DNA of 25,626 nucleotides from a virus: IMG/VR virus record IMGVR_UViG_3300043409_001181, positions 1 to 25,626 of that record; one strand, 5' to 3'. Shown piece by piece: positions 15,286 to 23,077 of this stretch (position 1 is its first letter; each line of letters starts with the position of its first letter). The notes under the pieces were generated by a model. It saw only the letters and a program-made list of their open reading frames with translations, ran no database searches and was not told where the DNA came from. The position numbers and the translations under genes were made by a program.

Positions 15286-16325
15286 TGTTCAATAGAGCAA
15301 AAATATCTGATATTTTTAAAGGGTTGGTAGGTTTCCGCCAACCCTTTAATTTAGACTATCAAAAAATTAGTTTAGCTAATCAGACTAGCGAAAGCGACTT
15401 ATATTTGGATGATTTGCCGTTTTGCAAAGTCGAATATTTCGTCGATACACAAGACACATTAGTAGATTCAGAGCTTAACACTATTTTAGAAAATATCAAA
15501 AAAGCAAGTGCAGTAACCTTGATGTCTAAGTTATTTTTAAAGAATGACATTATAGATAATCAAAGACTTTTTACTAAAAAAACAAATAAAAATACTATTA
15601 TTTCTCAATCTAATGGACTAAAGGGATTTAGCATAGAGCAGAGCAATAAACAAAACATTGGATTCAAAATCAACAGCATAACACTTGAATTTAGTGGTGC
15701 TGGGAATATTGAAATATTTTTAAAGCATTCACAATCAGATGCTATTATAGAATCAAAAATTATAACGATTGCCAGCGAATACCAAGTTGAAGAGTTAGGT
15801 TGGTACATTGAAAACACAATACATTACAAAGGAGAATACTACATAGGCTACATTTATGATGGGTCATTACAAGCTTTTGAAAGAACAAATAGCTATCAAA
15901 ACAATGTCTCAGAGCTTTGTGTTAAACAAATAGAGCAAGTAGATTTAACGGACATAGCAATTGCAGATAATGAATTTTTTGTAAATACTTCAATTTCAAA
16001 TGGTTTAAATTTAGACATTTCAGTTTTCTATGATTATACTAGATGGATAACACTAAATAAAATGATGTTTGCTAAAGCTTTTCAATTGGAATGCTCTATT
16101 AACATATTAAACAGATTTATCTCTTCTAGTAGGTCAAATATTTTAGAAAGGTATTCAAAAGACATATACAGTCTTATATTAATAGAAATAAATGGCTACG
16201 AATCAAACGGACGAACAAAAAAAGGATTGCAATCTCTATTATTAGAAGAACTAAATATTTTGCAAAAAGAAATTAATAAATACAGTGATACTTCAAATAT
16301 GCCATTTGTACAAACATTATGCTAG
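15285..16325 (+). CDS. unknown virion protein next to capsid
   Basis: This 346-residue protein has no recognised family. It is translationally coupled to the capsid gene (TAATG overlap). The sequence is beta-rich in the middle (IGFKINSITLEFSGAGNIEIF), and the C-terminal third is helical (NILNRFISSSRSNILERY). The position suggests a head decoration, adaptor or neck protein. It overlaps the next gene by 7 nt. Confidence 0.55.
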   Translation: MFNRAKISDIFKGLVGFRQPFNLDYQKISLANQTSESDLYLDDLPFCKVEYFVDTQDTLVDSELNTILENIKKASAVTLMSKLFLKNDIIDNQRLFTKKTNKNTIISQSNGLKGFSIEQSNKQNIGFKINSITLEFSGAGNIEIFLKHSQSDAIIESKIITIASEYQVEELGWYIENTIHYKGEYYIGYIYDGSLQAFERTNSYQNNVSELCVKQIEQVDLTDIAIADNEFFVNTSISNGLNLDISVFYDYTRWITLNKMMFAKAFQLECSINILNRFISSSRSNILERYSKDIYSLILIEINGYESNGRTKKGLQSLLLEELNILQKEINKYSDTSNMPFVQTLC

Positions 16326-16831
16326 TAACTAGAGATGAAAATATAGGGATAGATAAGTATCTTAGACTGGTTCAAATCAAGATAGAATCAAAGCTATTGG
16401 AATTAAAACCAAATATAGTTTCTAAAATTTATCCTAGAGCTTACGTTAATGACAACAAGGCAGAGTATAGCAAAAATAGAAAAGATTACGAAAGATTGCT
16501 ATACGATGACCGTTTAGATATTCAAACGTTTTTTCTTTTAACGAAAACTAGCTCGAAATATAGTAACGTTTTTCAAGACTGTTCATTGATTATTTCATGT
16601 GATTTAGTCAAGATGTTTGGAGATAAACAAAGAAGCGACGAAAAATTAAGGAAATTATTTGACGGTATATTAAACGATTGCTATTTCATTGAAATTTATG
16701 ATATGGAAAGAGAATTGACCGACGTTTACAAAGAATTTGACTTGACTAACTTAGATAAGTCAAATATAAATCCAAGATGTGTGATGAGGTTTAATTTTAA
16801 TATAAGATATAACGAGTGTAACTGCTGCTAA
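16319..16831 (+). CDS. probable head-tail connector (neck/tail terminator-like)
   Basis: This gene encodes 170 residues. The length, overlap with the preceding gene and location between capsid and tail genes match small head-tail connector or tail-terminator proteins. It has a beta-strand-like FQDCSLIISCDLVKMFG, a later helix, and a Cys-rich C-terminus (YNECNCC). I recognise no diagnostic motif, so the role is inferred from order. Confidence 0.45.
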   Translation: MLVTRDENIGIDKYLRLVQIKIESKLLELKPNIVSKIYPRAYVNDNKAEYSKNRKDYERLLYDDRLDIQTFFLLTKTSSKYSNVFQDCSLIISCDLVKMFGDKQRSDEKLRKLFDGILNDCYFIEIYDMERELTDVYKEFDLTNLDKSNINPRCVMRFNFNIRYNECNCC

Positions 16832-16833
16832 AA

Positions 16834-17334
16834 ATGAAAAAAGTATATCTTTTAAATAATTACATAATTGTAGAAATTGAAAATGATAAATCACCATTTT
16901 CTTTGACTCAATCGTTTTTTGATTATAGAGGGCAAGATAGTTTTATTATAAAAAGCGGTATTTCTGACGATATTTTAACTATTGGGGATGTAATTGATGA
17001 AAACGATGTAGCATACACATATACTTCTCTAGAGGCATTCTTAACTGAAAATACATCAGTAAAATCGAGCGGAAACGGAACAGCTACGTTACCAGTAAGA
17101 CCTCCAAGTGGTGTATCAACATCTATTATAGCCACTACAAACGGTGTTATAGCAGCGGGTAAAAAAACAATTAGTATGATGTATTTGGGAAAAAATGGCA
17201 CTCTAAATAGTTCTGTTAGACCAAATGGCTTTATATTTAATACTTCTTACCCTAATGGTGAGGACTTACCAGCTTTCACGTATACTGTACCTACGACAGG
17301 AGATGCTTCAATTATAATAGAAATTTTAGAATAA
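16834..17334 (+). CDS. small structural protein, unknown
   Basis: This 166-residue protein begins two bases after the preceding stop. The N-terminal ~75 residues look like a compact alpha/beta domain. A Gly/Thr/Ser/Pro linker (SSGNGTATLPVRPPSG) follows, and a C-terminal beta-rich domain ends TTGDASIIIEILE. Such a two-domain layout fits a virion surface or tail-tip component lying ahead of a fibre gene. No family is recognised. Confidence 0.5.
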   Translation: MKKVYLLNNYIIVEIENDKSPFSLTQSFFDYRGQDSFIIKSGISDDILTIGDVIDENDVAYTYTSLEAFLTENTSVKSSGNGTATLPVRPPSGVSTSIIATTNGVIAAGKKTISMMYLGKNGTLNSSVRPNGFIFNTSYPNGEDLPAFTYTVPTTGDASIIIEILE

Positions 17335-17335
17335 C

Positions 17336-18916
17336 ATGGGGATTTCAATCGGATTTATAGAAGCTGGTAATGATTATCAAGTCTCTACTTTTTCAGAGCT
17401 AGCACTTATAAATAGTCCTAGCGTAGGTGAAATAGCTATCGTTGATACTACTACTGGCATTTGGCTTTTAGGTACTCAAAAAGAGAAAGGACAGTATAGA
17501 TATAGTGGCGCAACTTGGGATTTTTACAGCCAAGACCTCAAAGATAGGTTAATATCTAATGAAATAGCTATCACATCTTTACAATCAACATCACATACAC
17601 ATAGTAATAAAACTATACTAGATGATATAACATCAGCTTTTACAACTACATTAAAAGCCAAATTAGACAGTATAACCGCAATTTTTACATTTGATTTGAA
17701 AATCGCATACGATGCTTGCGTAACATTCATTGCTAGCATTAGTACAGTAAGTGTTCCTGATACTGTTAATAAACGATATCAGACAGATAATCAAAGAGCA
17801 TTTAACGACGCTACTTCTAGTATACAAACACAACTAAATAGTAAACCAACATTAGTATCTGGTTTTATTTCTGATTCAGTAATACCAGCTAGTATTACTC
17901 GAGATTCTGAATTAAGTGCTGCTATTTCTGCTGCTATTGCGGGGATTACAGGGTCAGCTCCTTTAGCATTAGATACTATTGTTGAGCTTGCTAATGCTCT
18001 ACAAAACAATCCTTCTGTAGTATCTCAAATACTTTCAGATTTAGGAAATAGACTTAGATTTGATGGTGTGCAATCTCTAACAACCATTCAAAAAAATCAA
18101 GCTTTAGAAAATTTAGGATTACCAAATACCATATTTTCAGGTACAAATCTTGGAGATGAAACTACATTGAGTATTCAAACAAAGCGGCCTTTAAAAACAA
18201 TAGAAGGGCAGATTTTAGAAGGTGCTGGGAACCTTGTTTTATTCACTTCGTTGGCAGATGGAGAGTTTTGGAATAAGAATCAATTTACAGGGTCTGCAAC
18301 TGGATCTATACCTTATTTGACACAATCTCTACTATCATCAGGCACTATTTCTCAGCCTAATGAAATGAGGGTAACATTCCCTTATGGTCATGCTCTTTTA
18401 TCTTCTGCAACGGTTAATAGTGGTGTTAGATATTTCTCACATGCTTTCGTTTCAGCTCCTAACATATTCCAAAATTATGTCGCAGAGCTTTATTTTATGA
18501 TGCCATCAGTCAATGTGGCTACTAGAAATATAAGATTTGGATATAAAGATGGAACTATTCTACCAGCAGCTGTTCAAAATGGTTTCTATGCAGAAATAAC
18601 GAATTTAACTATTTCTGCAAAATCAGTTTTAGTAGGAAATACAACCACAAACATTTCTACGTTCGTTTTGTCTCAAATGACTCCCTATAAACTTGTTGTA
18701 TCTGTTAATTCTGACAGAACTAACATAAGATATGCGTTATTTGTGTTTGGAAATAGCACGCCAGTATGGTCAGCTAACATAACGACTAACATAACGACTG
18801 GTTCTGCTCATGCATGGGAATTCATAGCACAGAATACAGGAGCGGCAATAAGCACTTTGATTTATGCTTATGCAAAAAATTTTGGTTCATTACAAGCAAG
18901 AAATAGAATGGGATAA
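17336..18916 (+). CDS. tail fibre-like / receptor-binding protein
   Basis: This 526-residue protein has fibre hallmarks. The N-terminal ~55 residues contain a GTFSELALINSPSVGEIAIVDTT-like virion-attachment domain, here STFSELALINSPSVGEIAI. A long low-complexity Ser/Thr/Ala-rich middle follows, with a repeat-like NKRYQTDNQRAFNDAT and LVSGFISDSVIPASITRDS. The C-terminal ~250 residues are a beta-rich domain of lectin/jelly-roll character (ATRNIRFGYKDGT, VVSVNSDRTNIRYALFVFGN). I infer that it adsorbs to the host surface. Its last codons lie in a 45-bp tandem duplication shared with the next gene's start. Confidence 0.65.
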   Translation: MGISIGFIEAGNDYQVSTFSELALINSPSVGEIAIVDTTTGIWLLGTQKEKGQYRYSGATWDFYSQDLKDRLISNEIAITSLQSTSHTHSNKTILDDITSAFTTTLKAKLDSITAIFTFDLKIAYDACVTFIASISTVSVPDTVNKRYQTDNQRAFNDATSSIQTQLNSKPTLVSGFISDSVIPASITRDSELSAAISAAIAGITGSAPLALDTIVELANALQNNPSVVSQILSDLGNRLRFDGVQSLTTIQKNQALENLGLPNTIFSGTNLGDETTLSIQTKRPLKTIEGQILEGAGNLVLFTSLADGEFWNKNQFTGSATGSIPYLTQSLLSSGTISQPNEMRVTFPYGHALLSSATVNSGVRYFSHAFVSAPNIFQNYVAELYFMMPSVNVATRNIRFGYKDGTILPAAVQNGFYAEITNLTISAKSVLVGNTTTNISTFVLSQMTPYKLVVSVNSDRTNIRYALFVFGNSTPVWSANITTNITTGSAHAWEFIAQNTGAAISTLIYAYAKNFGSLQARNRMG

Positions 18917-18988
18917 TATGATAACGAAATACAAAATAACAACAGAAATAGAATGGGATAATATGATAACGAAATACAAAATAACAAC
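18899..18988. repeat. two perfect 45-bp tandem copies at a gene junction
   Basis: Unit 1 (18899-18943) and unit 2 (18944-18988) are identical, starting AGAAATAGAATGGGATAATA. Unit 1 holds the fibre stop codon (18914-18916) and ATG 18918, and unit 2 repeats the same context with ATG 18963. The 45-nt period keeps frame, so the downstream protein either carries a 15-residue N-terminal repeat or starts at the second ATG. Confidence 0.9.
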
Positions 18989-19649
18989 AGAAACAGAAAT
19001 CATAGATAGCTTTAATTTAGCTTATATAGAGTCGTTTGATTTACCATATACATCTGATCAAGTAGAGGATGAAATAATGATTAACAATGTAAATTACCAA
19101 GACTTACTAATTTATAATTTTATTTACACTCCTATAAATAGCGTAGAACAGCTATCACAAATAGACTTCACTATTTTAGGGCTTACTAGCGAAACTCCTA
19201 CGTACGCAAGAAAAGGTATTAAAAATAAAGCAGAATATACACATAATGGTAAAATTATAGTAAGTAAATATTTCAAATACAGTAACTCAGGCGTAACTAT
19301 TAAGATTAATTACCATTTAGAAAATGGTGAGATAGGGTATTTTAAAGAAGAGTTTAAACCTCTCAATATTGTTGAGATGGCTAAAATTCAAAAAGCAAAT
19401 AGAGACCGTTCGATTACATTCTTACAGGCATCGGCTATTGGCACGCCTATAGAAACCTTTGTAAATGAGCTTCTCAAAAGATATAAATCGGAAGTCGAGC
19501 TCTTTATTCAAAATAACACAATAGACTTTGAAAACAGGTTAAATAGCGAATCTTTTCAGCCATATCTTACTTACTTAAATATAGTAGTGGAAGCTCCTGA
19601 TTTAACAGTAAAAAAAGCAATTTTGAGACAAATAAGTCAAAATGACTAA
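18918..19649 (+). CDS. unknown tail protein, partner of the fibre gene
   Basis: This 243-residue protein starts one base after the fibre stop (ATG 18918). The residues MITKYKITTEIEWDN are followed by a second MITKYKITTE created by the 45-bp duplication, so ATG 18963 (228 residues) is probably the ancestral start. The centre is beta-rich (YSNSGVTIKINYHLENGEIGYF). The C-terminal third is helical (NRDRSITFLQASAIGTP onward). No family is recognised. Position after a fibre gene suggests a fibre-assembly factor or tail-tip protein. It overlaps the next gene by 8 nt. Confidence 0.55.
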   Translation: MITKYKITTEIEWDNMITKYKITTETEIIDSFNLAYIESFDLPYTSDQVEDEIMINNVNYQDLLIYNFIYTPINSVEQLSQIDFTILGLTSETPTYARKGIKNKAEYTHNGKIIVSKYFKYSNSGVTIKINYHLENGEIGYFKEEFKPLNIVEMAKIQKANRDRSITFLQASAIGTPIETFVNELLKRYKSEVELFIQNNTIDFENRLNSESFQPYLTYLNIVVEAPDLTVKKAILRQISQND

Positions 19650-19836
19650 ATCAATAATATTAGATTTGACTATTTCGACATTAGTTTTCATTAACTTTCA
19701 CAATGTTTTGAGCTTTCTTGTCTTAATTATGCCTATCGTTTATTGGGTGTACAAGGTTAAAAAAATAATAGAAGATGACTTTGGCGGAGATTTCAAAGCG
19801 TTTTGCAAAAAATTGTTTATATTAAAGAAAAAATGA
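19642..19836 (+). CDS. small membrane protein (holin candidate)
   Basis: This gene encodes 64 residues. Residues ~4-36 are almost entirely hydrophobic (LDLTISTLVFINF through LVLIMPIVYWVY), and a basic tail follows (FCKKLFILKKK). One long or two short membrane segments are predicted. Together with the next small membrane protein it makes up a likely holin pair that would let endolysin reach the cell wall. It overlaps the next gene at ATGA. Confidence 0.5.
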   Translation: MTKSIILDLTISTLVFINFHNVLSFLVLIMPIVYWVYKVKKIIEDDFGGDFKAFCKKLFILKKK

Positions 19837-20102
19837 GCGAAAACATAAAGCAATGGTTTACAGAACTACTTAATAAAAAAAATACGTTCATGGCTTTAGT
19901 TGGATGGGTAATCATAGTTTCGTTTATTATTTTAATATTTTATCAAATAATACAAGTAAACTATTTCTTTGGAAAATCTAAAATTTATGTAGAAGTTTAT
20001 GAAAGAATGATTAAGGAGTGCATGACTTATTTAAAAGAGCTAGGTATGATTGCTTTAATGTATTATTTTGGCAATAAAATGATTCAAAATGAAAAGATAT
20101 AG
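19833..20102 (+). CDS. membrane protein, probable holin
   Basis: This is an 89-residue protein. ATG 19833 overlaps the previous TGA and is preferred over the in-frame TTG 19803. A cytosolic amphipathic N-terminus (SENIKQWFTELLNKK) is followed by a strong transmembrane helix (ALVGWVIIVSFIILIFYQII, about 21-40) and a second weaker one (ELGMIALMYYFGN, about 69-81). Two-span size and position before lysis genes fit a phage holin. Confidence 0.55.
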   Translation: MSENIKQWFTELLNKKNTFMALVGWVIIVSFIILIFYQIIQVNYFFGKSKIYVEVYERMIKECMTYLKELGMIALMYYFGNKMIQNEKI

Positions 20103-20679
20103 AATAGTAGAAAGTATTACTTTAATTTTATTTGCAGTATTAATCATAATGGCATTGCATAGATGCAACAATAAAGAAATACCTATTGATTCTAATGAAG
20201 TTAAGCAAGTCAAAAAAATAGATAGAGATAAGGATATAAAGGCTAAAATAATTGTTAAAACAAAAATAGAATATAAGAATAGCATTAAATTAAAATACAG
20301 ATACGATACTACTTTTATAAACGATACTTTTTATATCAAAGAAATACAAATACTTAGAGATAGTAGTAAATGGATAGACTTTGAAACTTCTATAAAAGAT
20401 AGTGTTGCAAACGTTAAATTTTCGTTGACCAATGAAATGAACATTAAAACTACTCAAAGAAATAGAGGCATATACATAAGTGCTACAAATTCAAACCCTC
20501 ACATAAAAACAACCAATATAAACGCTACTATGGTCAGAATTAAACATCCAATCGTAACAACAGGAATAAATGCAGGCGTAGGTTACGATGTTTTAAGAAA
20601 TCAAGTAATACCTATCTATGTAGGTGCTGGCGTAAATATCTCATTATCAGAGATTAAAAAAAGATTTAAAAATAATTAA
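20089..20679 (+). CDS. membrane-anchored protein, spanin-like
   Basis: This 196-residue protein has a single N-terminal anchor (ITLILFAVLIIMALH, about 10-24) with a Lys/Arg flank, so the rest should be periplasmic. The following ~90 residues are charged (KQVKKIDRDKDIKAK, helix-like), and a beta-rich C-terminus (TTGINAGVGYDVLRNQVIP) follows. This resembles anchored proteins in Bacteroidota phage lysis modules that may act like inner-membrane spanins. The function is inferred from topology and context. It overlaps the preceding gene by 14 nt. Confidence 0.5.
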   Translation: MKRYRIVESITLILFAVLIIMALHRCNNKEIPIDSNEVKQVKKIDRDKDIKAKIIVKTKIEYKNSIKLKYRYDTTFINDTFYIKEIQILRDSSKWIDFETSIKDSVANVKFSLTNEMNIKTTQRNRGIYISATNSNPHIKTTNINATMVRIKHPIVTTGINAGVGYDVLRNQVIPIYVGAGVNISLSEIKKRFKNN

Positions 20680-20710
20680 CTTTTTTAACAACTATTTACA
20701 TTTTTTAGCG

Positions 20711-20718
20711 TATATTTA
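20711..20718 (+). promoter_or_regulatory. possible promoter -7 element TATATTTA
   Basis: The same TATATTTAC sequence occurs as the -7 element at 8567 and 9695. The -33 region is only T-rich (no TTTG at the right spacing), so it is weaker. It lies 42 nt before ATG 20760. Confidence 0.3.
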
Positions 20719-20759
20719 CATTATAGAAAGCAACGAAGCTTTTTAGTAAATAAAAAACG

Positions 20760-21137
20760 ATGAAAATCTCAACTTACGAAAACAGAATTTTAGTAACTTT
20801 TAACATTTTAGGTGTTGGAAATGAATTATCACATAAGTACAACAATGTTTGTGAAATTTCTTCAAAATATGATGCACAGCAAATGTTATTCCAAAATGTT
20901 AGTAATTGGAAACGTGATAAAAATGGTGAGATAATACAATCGCAGATGGGAAATATTGGCGGTACTGTTACATTTCATTCTCATTCATGCGATATAAATA
21001 CTGCTTCAAATGAACTTATTCAATACCTTAAAAGTATAGGTTTAAGCCCTTCATATTATGAAGAAGTGGTTAAACATTTCAGAAAAGATGGCACTAAATA
21101 TAAACGTCCTCAACATTTCTTAGAAATAGTACAATAA
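20760..21137 (+). CDS. unknown protein in accessory module
   Basis: This 125-residue protein has no confident family. A FHSHSCDINTASNELIQYL stretch loosely recalls the HxHx7S spacing of JAB/MPN metalloproteases, but the final Asp of that motif is missing, so a chance match or an inactive relative are both possible. It lies between the spanin-like and patatin genes and pairs with the next ORF. The two-ORF module ends in a cassette-end repeat, suggesting acquisition as a unit. Confidence 0.5.
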   Translation: MKISTYENRILVTFNILGVGNELSHKYNNVCEISSKYDAQQMLFQNVSNWKRDKNGEIIQSQMGNIGGTVTFHSHSCDINTASNELIQYLKSIGLSPSYYEEVVKHFRKDGTKYKRPQHFLEIVQ

Positions 21138-21183
21138 TATTTATAAGTTAACTCATTTCTTCAAACAATTTAAAATAAACAAT

Positions 21184-21456
21184 ATGACAACTCAAATATC
21201 AAATCTTAGAAGCGGAACAAAAAACCAACTTCAAAATACGAAAATTGATTACTCAACACTACCGTCTGCAAGTTCACACGTTGGTCATATTGGTTCAAAT
21301 CATAACATTTCTGAGCAAACATGGAAGCATGTAACATCAGAACACCCCGAACAAATGAAAGTTCGTATAAAAGGCATTGAAATTGATTTAGATTATTGTC
21401 AAACGTCAGATAAACGATTTAAAAATGAAATTGCTCAACAACGGCTGGTCTTTTAG
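21184..21456 (+). CDS. unknown protein in accessory module
   Basis: This is a 90-residue hydrophilic protein containing SSHVGHIGSNHNISEQTWKH, which is His-rich, then VRIKGIEIDLDY. No family is recognised. The stop TAG (21454-21456) immediately precedes the ATTGCCACTAAC element, the same gene-to-repeat relation seen for the methyltransferase cassettes. This makes it the terminal gene of a cassette whose left end is no longer visible. Confidence 0.5.
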   Translation: MTTQISNLRSGTKNQLQNTKIDYSTLPSASSHVGHIGSNHNISEQTWKHVTSEHPEQMKVRIKGIEIDLDYCQTSDKRFKNEIAQQRLVF

Positions 21457-21457
21457 G

Positions 21458-21488
21458 ATTGCCACTAACAAAGGAATATACGCAACAC
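21458..21488. repeat. 31-nt cassette-end repeat, copy 2
   Basis: This copy consists of ATTGCCACTAAC followed by AAAGGAATATACGCAACAC. It matches 3168-3198 at 26 of 31 positions, and the differences fall in the variable core and one dinucleotide. It marks the right edge of the accessory module inside the lysis region. As in copy 1, the complementary hairpin arm is missing. Confidence 0.6.
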
Positions 21489-21515
21489 AAAAAATAAAAC
21501 TTTCAATAATAAATT

Positions 21516-21545
21516 TTTGTAATCTTAATTTTTATAATTAATTTG
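21516..21545 (+). promoter_or_regulatory. candidate promoter for the patatin-endolysin pair
   Basis: TTTG (21516-21519) is followed after 19 nt by TAATTTG (21539-21545), one base short of TAnnTTTG. The expected start point is about 21551, right at ATG 21552, matching the near-leaderless layout at 8544 and 9672. Confidence 0.4.
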
Positions 21546-21551
21546 CATTCT

Positions 21552-22460
21552 ATGAATAGAATCGCAGTTATAAGCGGTGGCGGTGCTGATGGTGCTGTTA
21601 CCGCTGGGAGATTAGCAGTACTAAAACCAAACTATAAAAAAGTATATGGAATAAGTACTGGAGCTTTATTATCTGTACATACTGCACTTGGTAACTGGCA
21701 GAAATTAGAAGACATTTTTACAAACATAGAACAAAAAGACATAACAGAAGATTCTGCGTTTACTAAAAATGGTCATTTAAGCATTTCTAATCTAATTTTA
21801 AAACTAACTAAAGATATATTTTCAAAAACTACAACTTTAGGAGAATCAAAAAACTTAAAGAAGTTAATAGATCGTTCAATTTCTATTGATGAATATGAAG
21901 AACTAAAATTAAGAAACAAAGAGGTTAAAATAGGTTGTTTTTCACAGACTTTTGATGAATTAGTTTATTTTTCTAGCAAATTTACGGAATTAGAAGACTT
22001 TAAAGAGTGGCTATGGGCTAGTGCTTGCCCTCCAGTTGTGTTTTCTCAATTGAATAAAAAAAGATATGGCTCAGGAGATTACGAGCAGTGGTGTGATGGT
22101 GGCATAGGGGCAATTATACCTATTATGCAAGCGGTTAAAGATGCTGAAAATGGAGACGTAATAGATGTTTTTTTACACCATCCTAGAAAAAAATCATACC
22201 CTAAAAATAAAATTCAAAACATACCTCACAATGTACTACGAAGCTTTAAATCGATAGTAAAATCAAGGATAGATAGCGAATTATCCAATGGATTAAACTT
22301 TGCAGAAGCTAAGGGAGTGAGTGTAAATGTTTTTTGGATGGAATATGAAATAAATAGTAATTCCTTGGTTTTCAATAAAGAAGAAATGAAAACTAGATTT
22401 AATCTAGGTAAGATTTGGGCGTTAAATGAAAAATTGATTGATAGATATGATTATAAGTAA
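21552..22460 (+). CDS. patatin-like phospholipase
   Basis: This 302-residue protein belongs to the patatin family of acyl hydrolases. The oxyanion-hole motif GGGADGA lies near residues 9-15, the nucleophile elbow GISTG places Ser35 as catalytic serine, and CDGGIGA supplies Asp182 of the Ser-Asp dyad. All key residues are present, so an active lipase is expected. There is no signal peptide. ATG 21552 is preferred to TTG 21543, which lies in the promoter. It sits between spanin-like and endolysin genes and overlaps the endolysin start. Membrane lipid attack during lysis is one inference. Interference with rival phages or host defence is another. Confidence 0.85.
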   Translation: MNRIAVISGGGADGAVTAGRLAVLKPNYKKVYGISTGALLSVHTALGNWQKLEDIFTNIEQKDITEDSAFTKNGHLSISNLILKLTKDIFSKTTTLGESKNLKKLIDRSISIDEYEELKLRNKEVKIGCFSQTFDELVYFSSKFTELEDFKEWLWASACPPVVFSQLNKKRYGSGDYEQWCDGGIGAIIPIMQAVKDAENGDVIDVFLHHPRKKSYPKNKIQNIPHNVLRSFKSIVKSRIDSELSNGLNFAEAKGVSVNVFWMEYEINSNSLVFNKEEMKTRFNLGKIWALNEKLIDRYDYK

Positions 22461-22905
22461 ACACATTAGCTACATAGAAGCTACTTCTAGTTTTGAAGCA
22501 AAAAGAAAACAAATAGAAAACACACCAACCGAAAAACAGTTAGAAGCTATGAAATATTTAGCTGATAATATATTTGAAAAAATAAGGGTATATTTCGGTG
22601 TACCTATAAAAATAAATTCATTTTTTAGAAGTGAAAAGTTAAACAAGGTGATAGGTGGGACTTCTAGTTCTCAACATGTATTAGGTGAGGCAATAGACTT
22701 AGATGACACTTTTGGAGGTCTTACAAATACACAAATTTTTAATTATATAAAAAATAATTTAATTTTTGACCAGTTAATTTGGGAATTTGGCACAGATAAG
22801 TCTCCCGACTGGGTTCATGTTTCACTCAAAAAAACAGGTAAAAACAGGGGAGAAATATTAGTCGCTAAAAAAATAAATGGTAAAACTAAATACATTCCTT
22901 TTTAA
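22447..22905 (+). CDS. M15-family peptidase endolysin
   Basis: This 152-residue protein is like the zinc D-Ala-D-Ala carboxypeptidase/endopeptidase families M15. SSQHVLGEAIDL carries the HxxGxAxD zinc site (His77, Asp84) and DWVHVSL gives the third ligand His124, with Glu113 upstream as a candidate catalytic base. It would cut peptidoglycan stem peptides at lysis. No signal peptide is seen, consistent with holin-dependent release. ATG 22447 is preferred over TTG 22438. It overlaps the patatin gene by 14 nt, indicating a shared transcript that ends at the terminator beginning at 22929. Confidence 0.88.
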   Translation: MIISKHISYIEATSSFEAKRKQIENTPTEKQLEAMKYLADNIFEKIRVYFGVPIKINSFFRSEKLNKVIGGTSSSQHVLGEAIDLDDTFGGLTNTQIFNYIKNNLIFDQLIWEFGTDKSPDWVHVSLKKTGKNRGEILVAKKINGKTKYIPF

Positions 22906-22928
22906 AAAAAATTATTTACATTAATATT

Positions 22929-22962
22929 AAAGCCATTCACTTAAATGTGTTTGGCTTTTTTT
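22929..22962 (+). terminator. intrinsic terminator after endolysin
   Basis: AAAGCCA (22929-22935) pairs with TGGCTTT (22952-22958), with an inner CAC/GTG stem and a T-run to 22962. It closes the lysis transcript. Confidence 0.75.
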
Positions 22963-22983
22963 GTGTAAAATTCCTTGACTATC

Positions 22984-23039
22984 TTTGACTAAAGCAAAAA
23001 ATATTATTTTTATTTAGACTAATTCTAAATAAAAATAAT
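22984..23039 (+). promoter_or_regulatory. tail-module promoter overlapped by a 16-bp palindrome
   Basis: TTTG (22984-22987), 17 nt, TATTTTTA (23005-23012) is a weak promoter match. A perfect inverted repeat, ATTATTTTTATTTAGA (23003-23018) with 23024-23039 around CTAAT, covers its -7 element and start site. It may act as an operator, or as a 5'-end hairpin protecting the tail tube mRNA. Confidence 0.4.
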
Positions 23040-23077
23040 TAATTTTATAATATTGTAAAACTTTAAAATATTATATT

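Noticed and set aside
18864-18917. Earlier start for the gene after the fibre
   Set aside because: The frame before ATG 18918 lies inside the fibre coding region and only repeats the duplication. ATG 18918 or 18963 is more sensible.
20977-21043. JAB/MPN metalloprotease call for the 20760 gene
   Set aside because: The HxHx7S spacing is present but the essential final Asp and an upstream Glu are not convincing.
3168-21488. Prophage attL/attR pair
   Set aside because: Phage tail genes continue beyond 21488 and no integrase is visible, so the repeats do not bound the phage genome.
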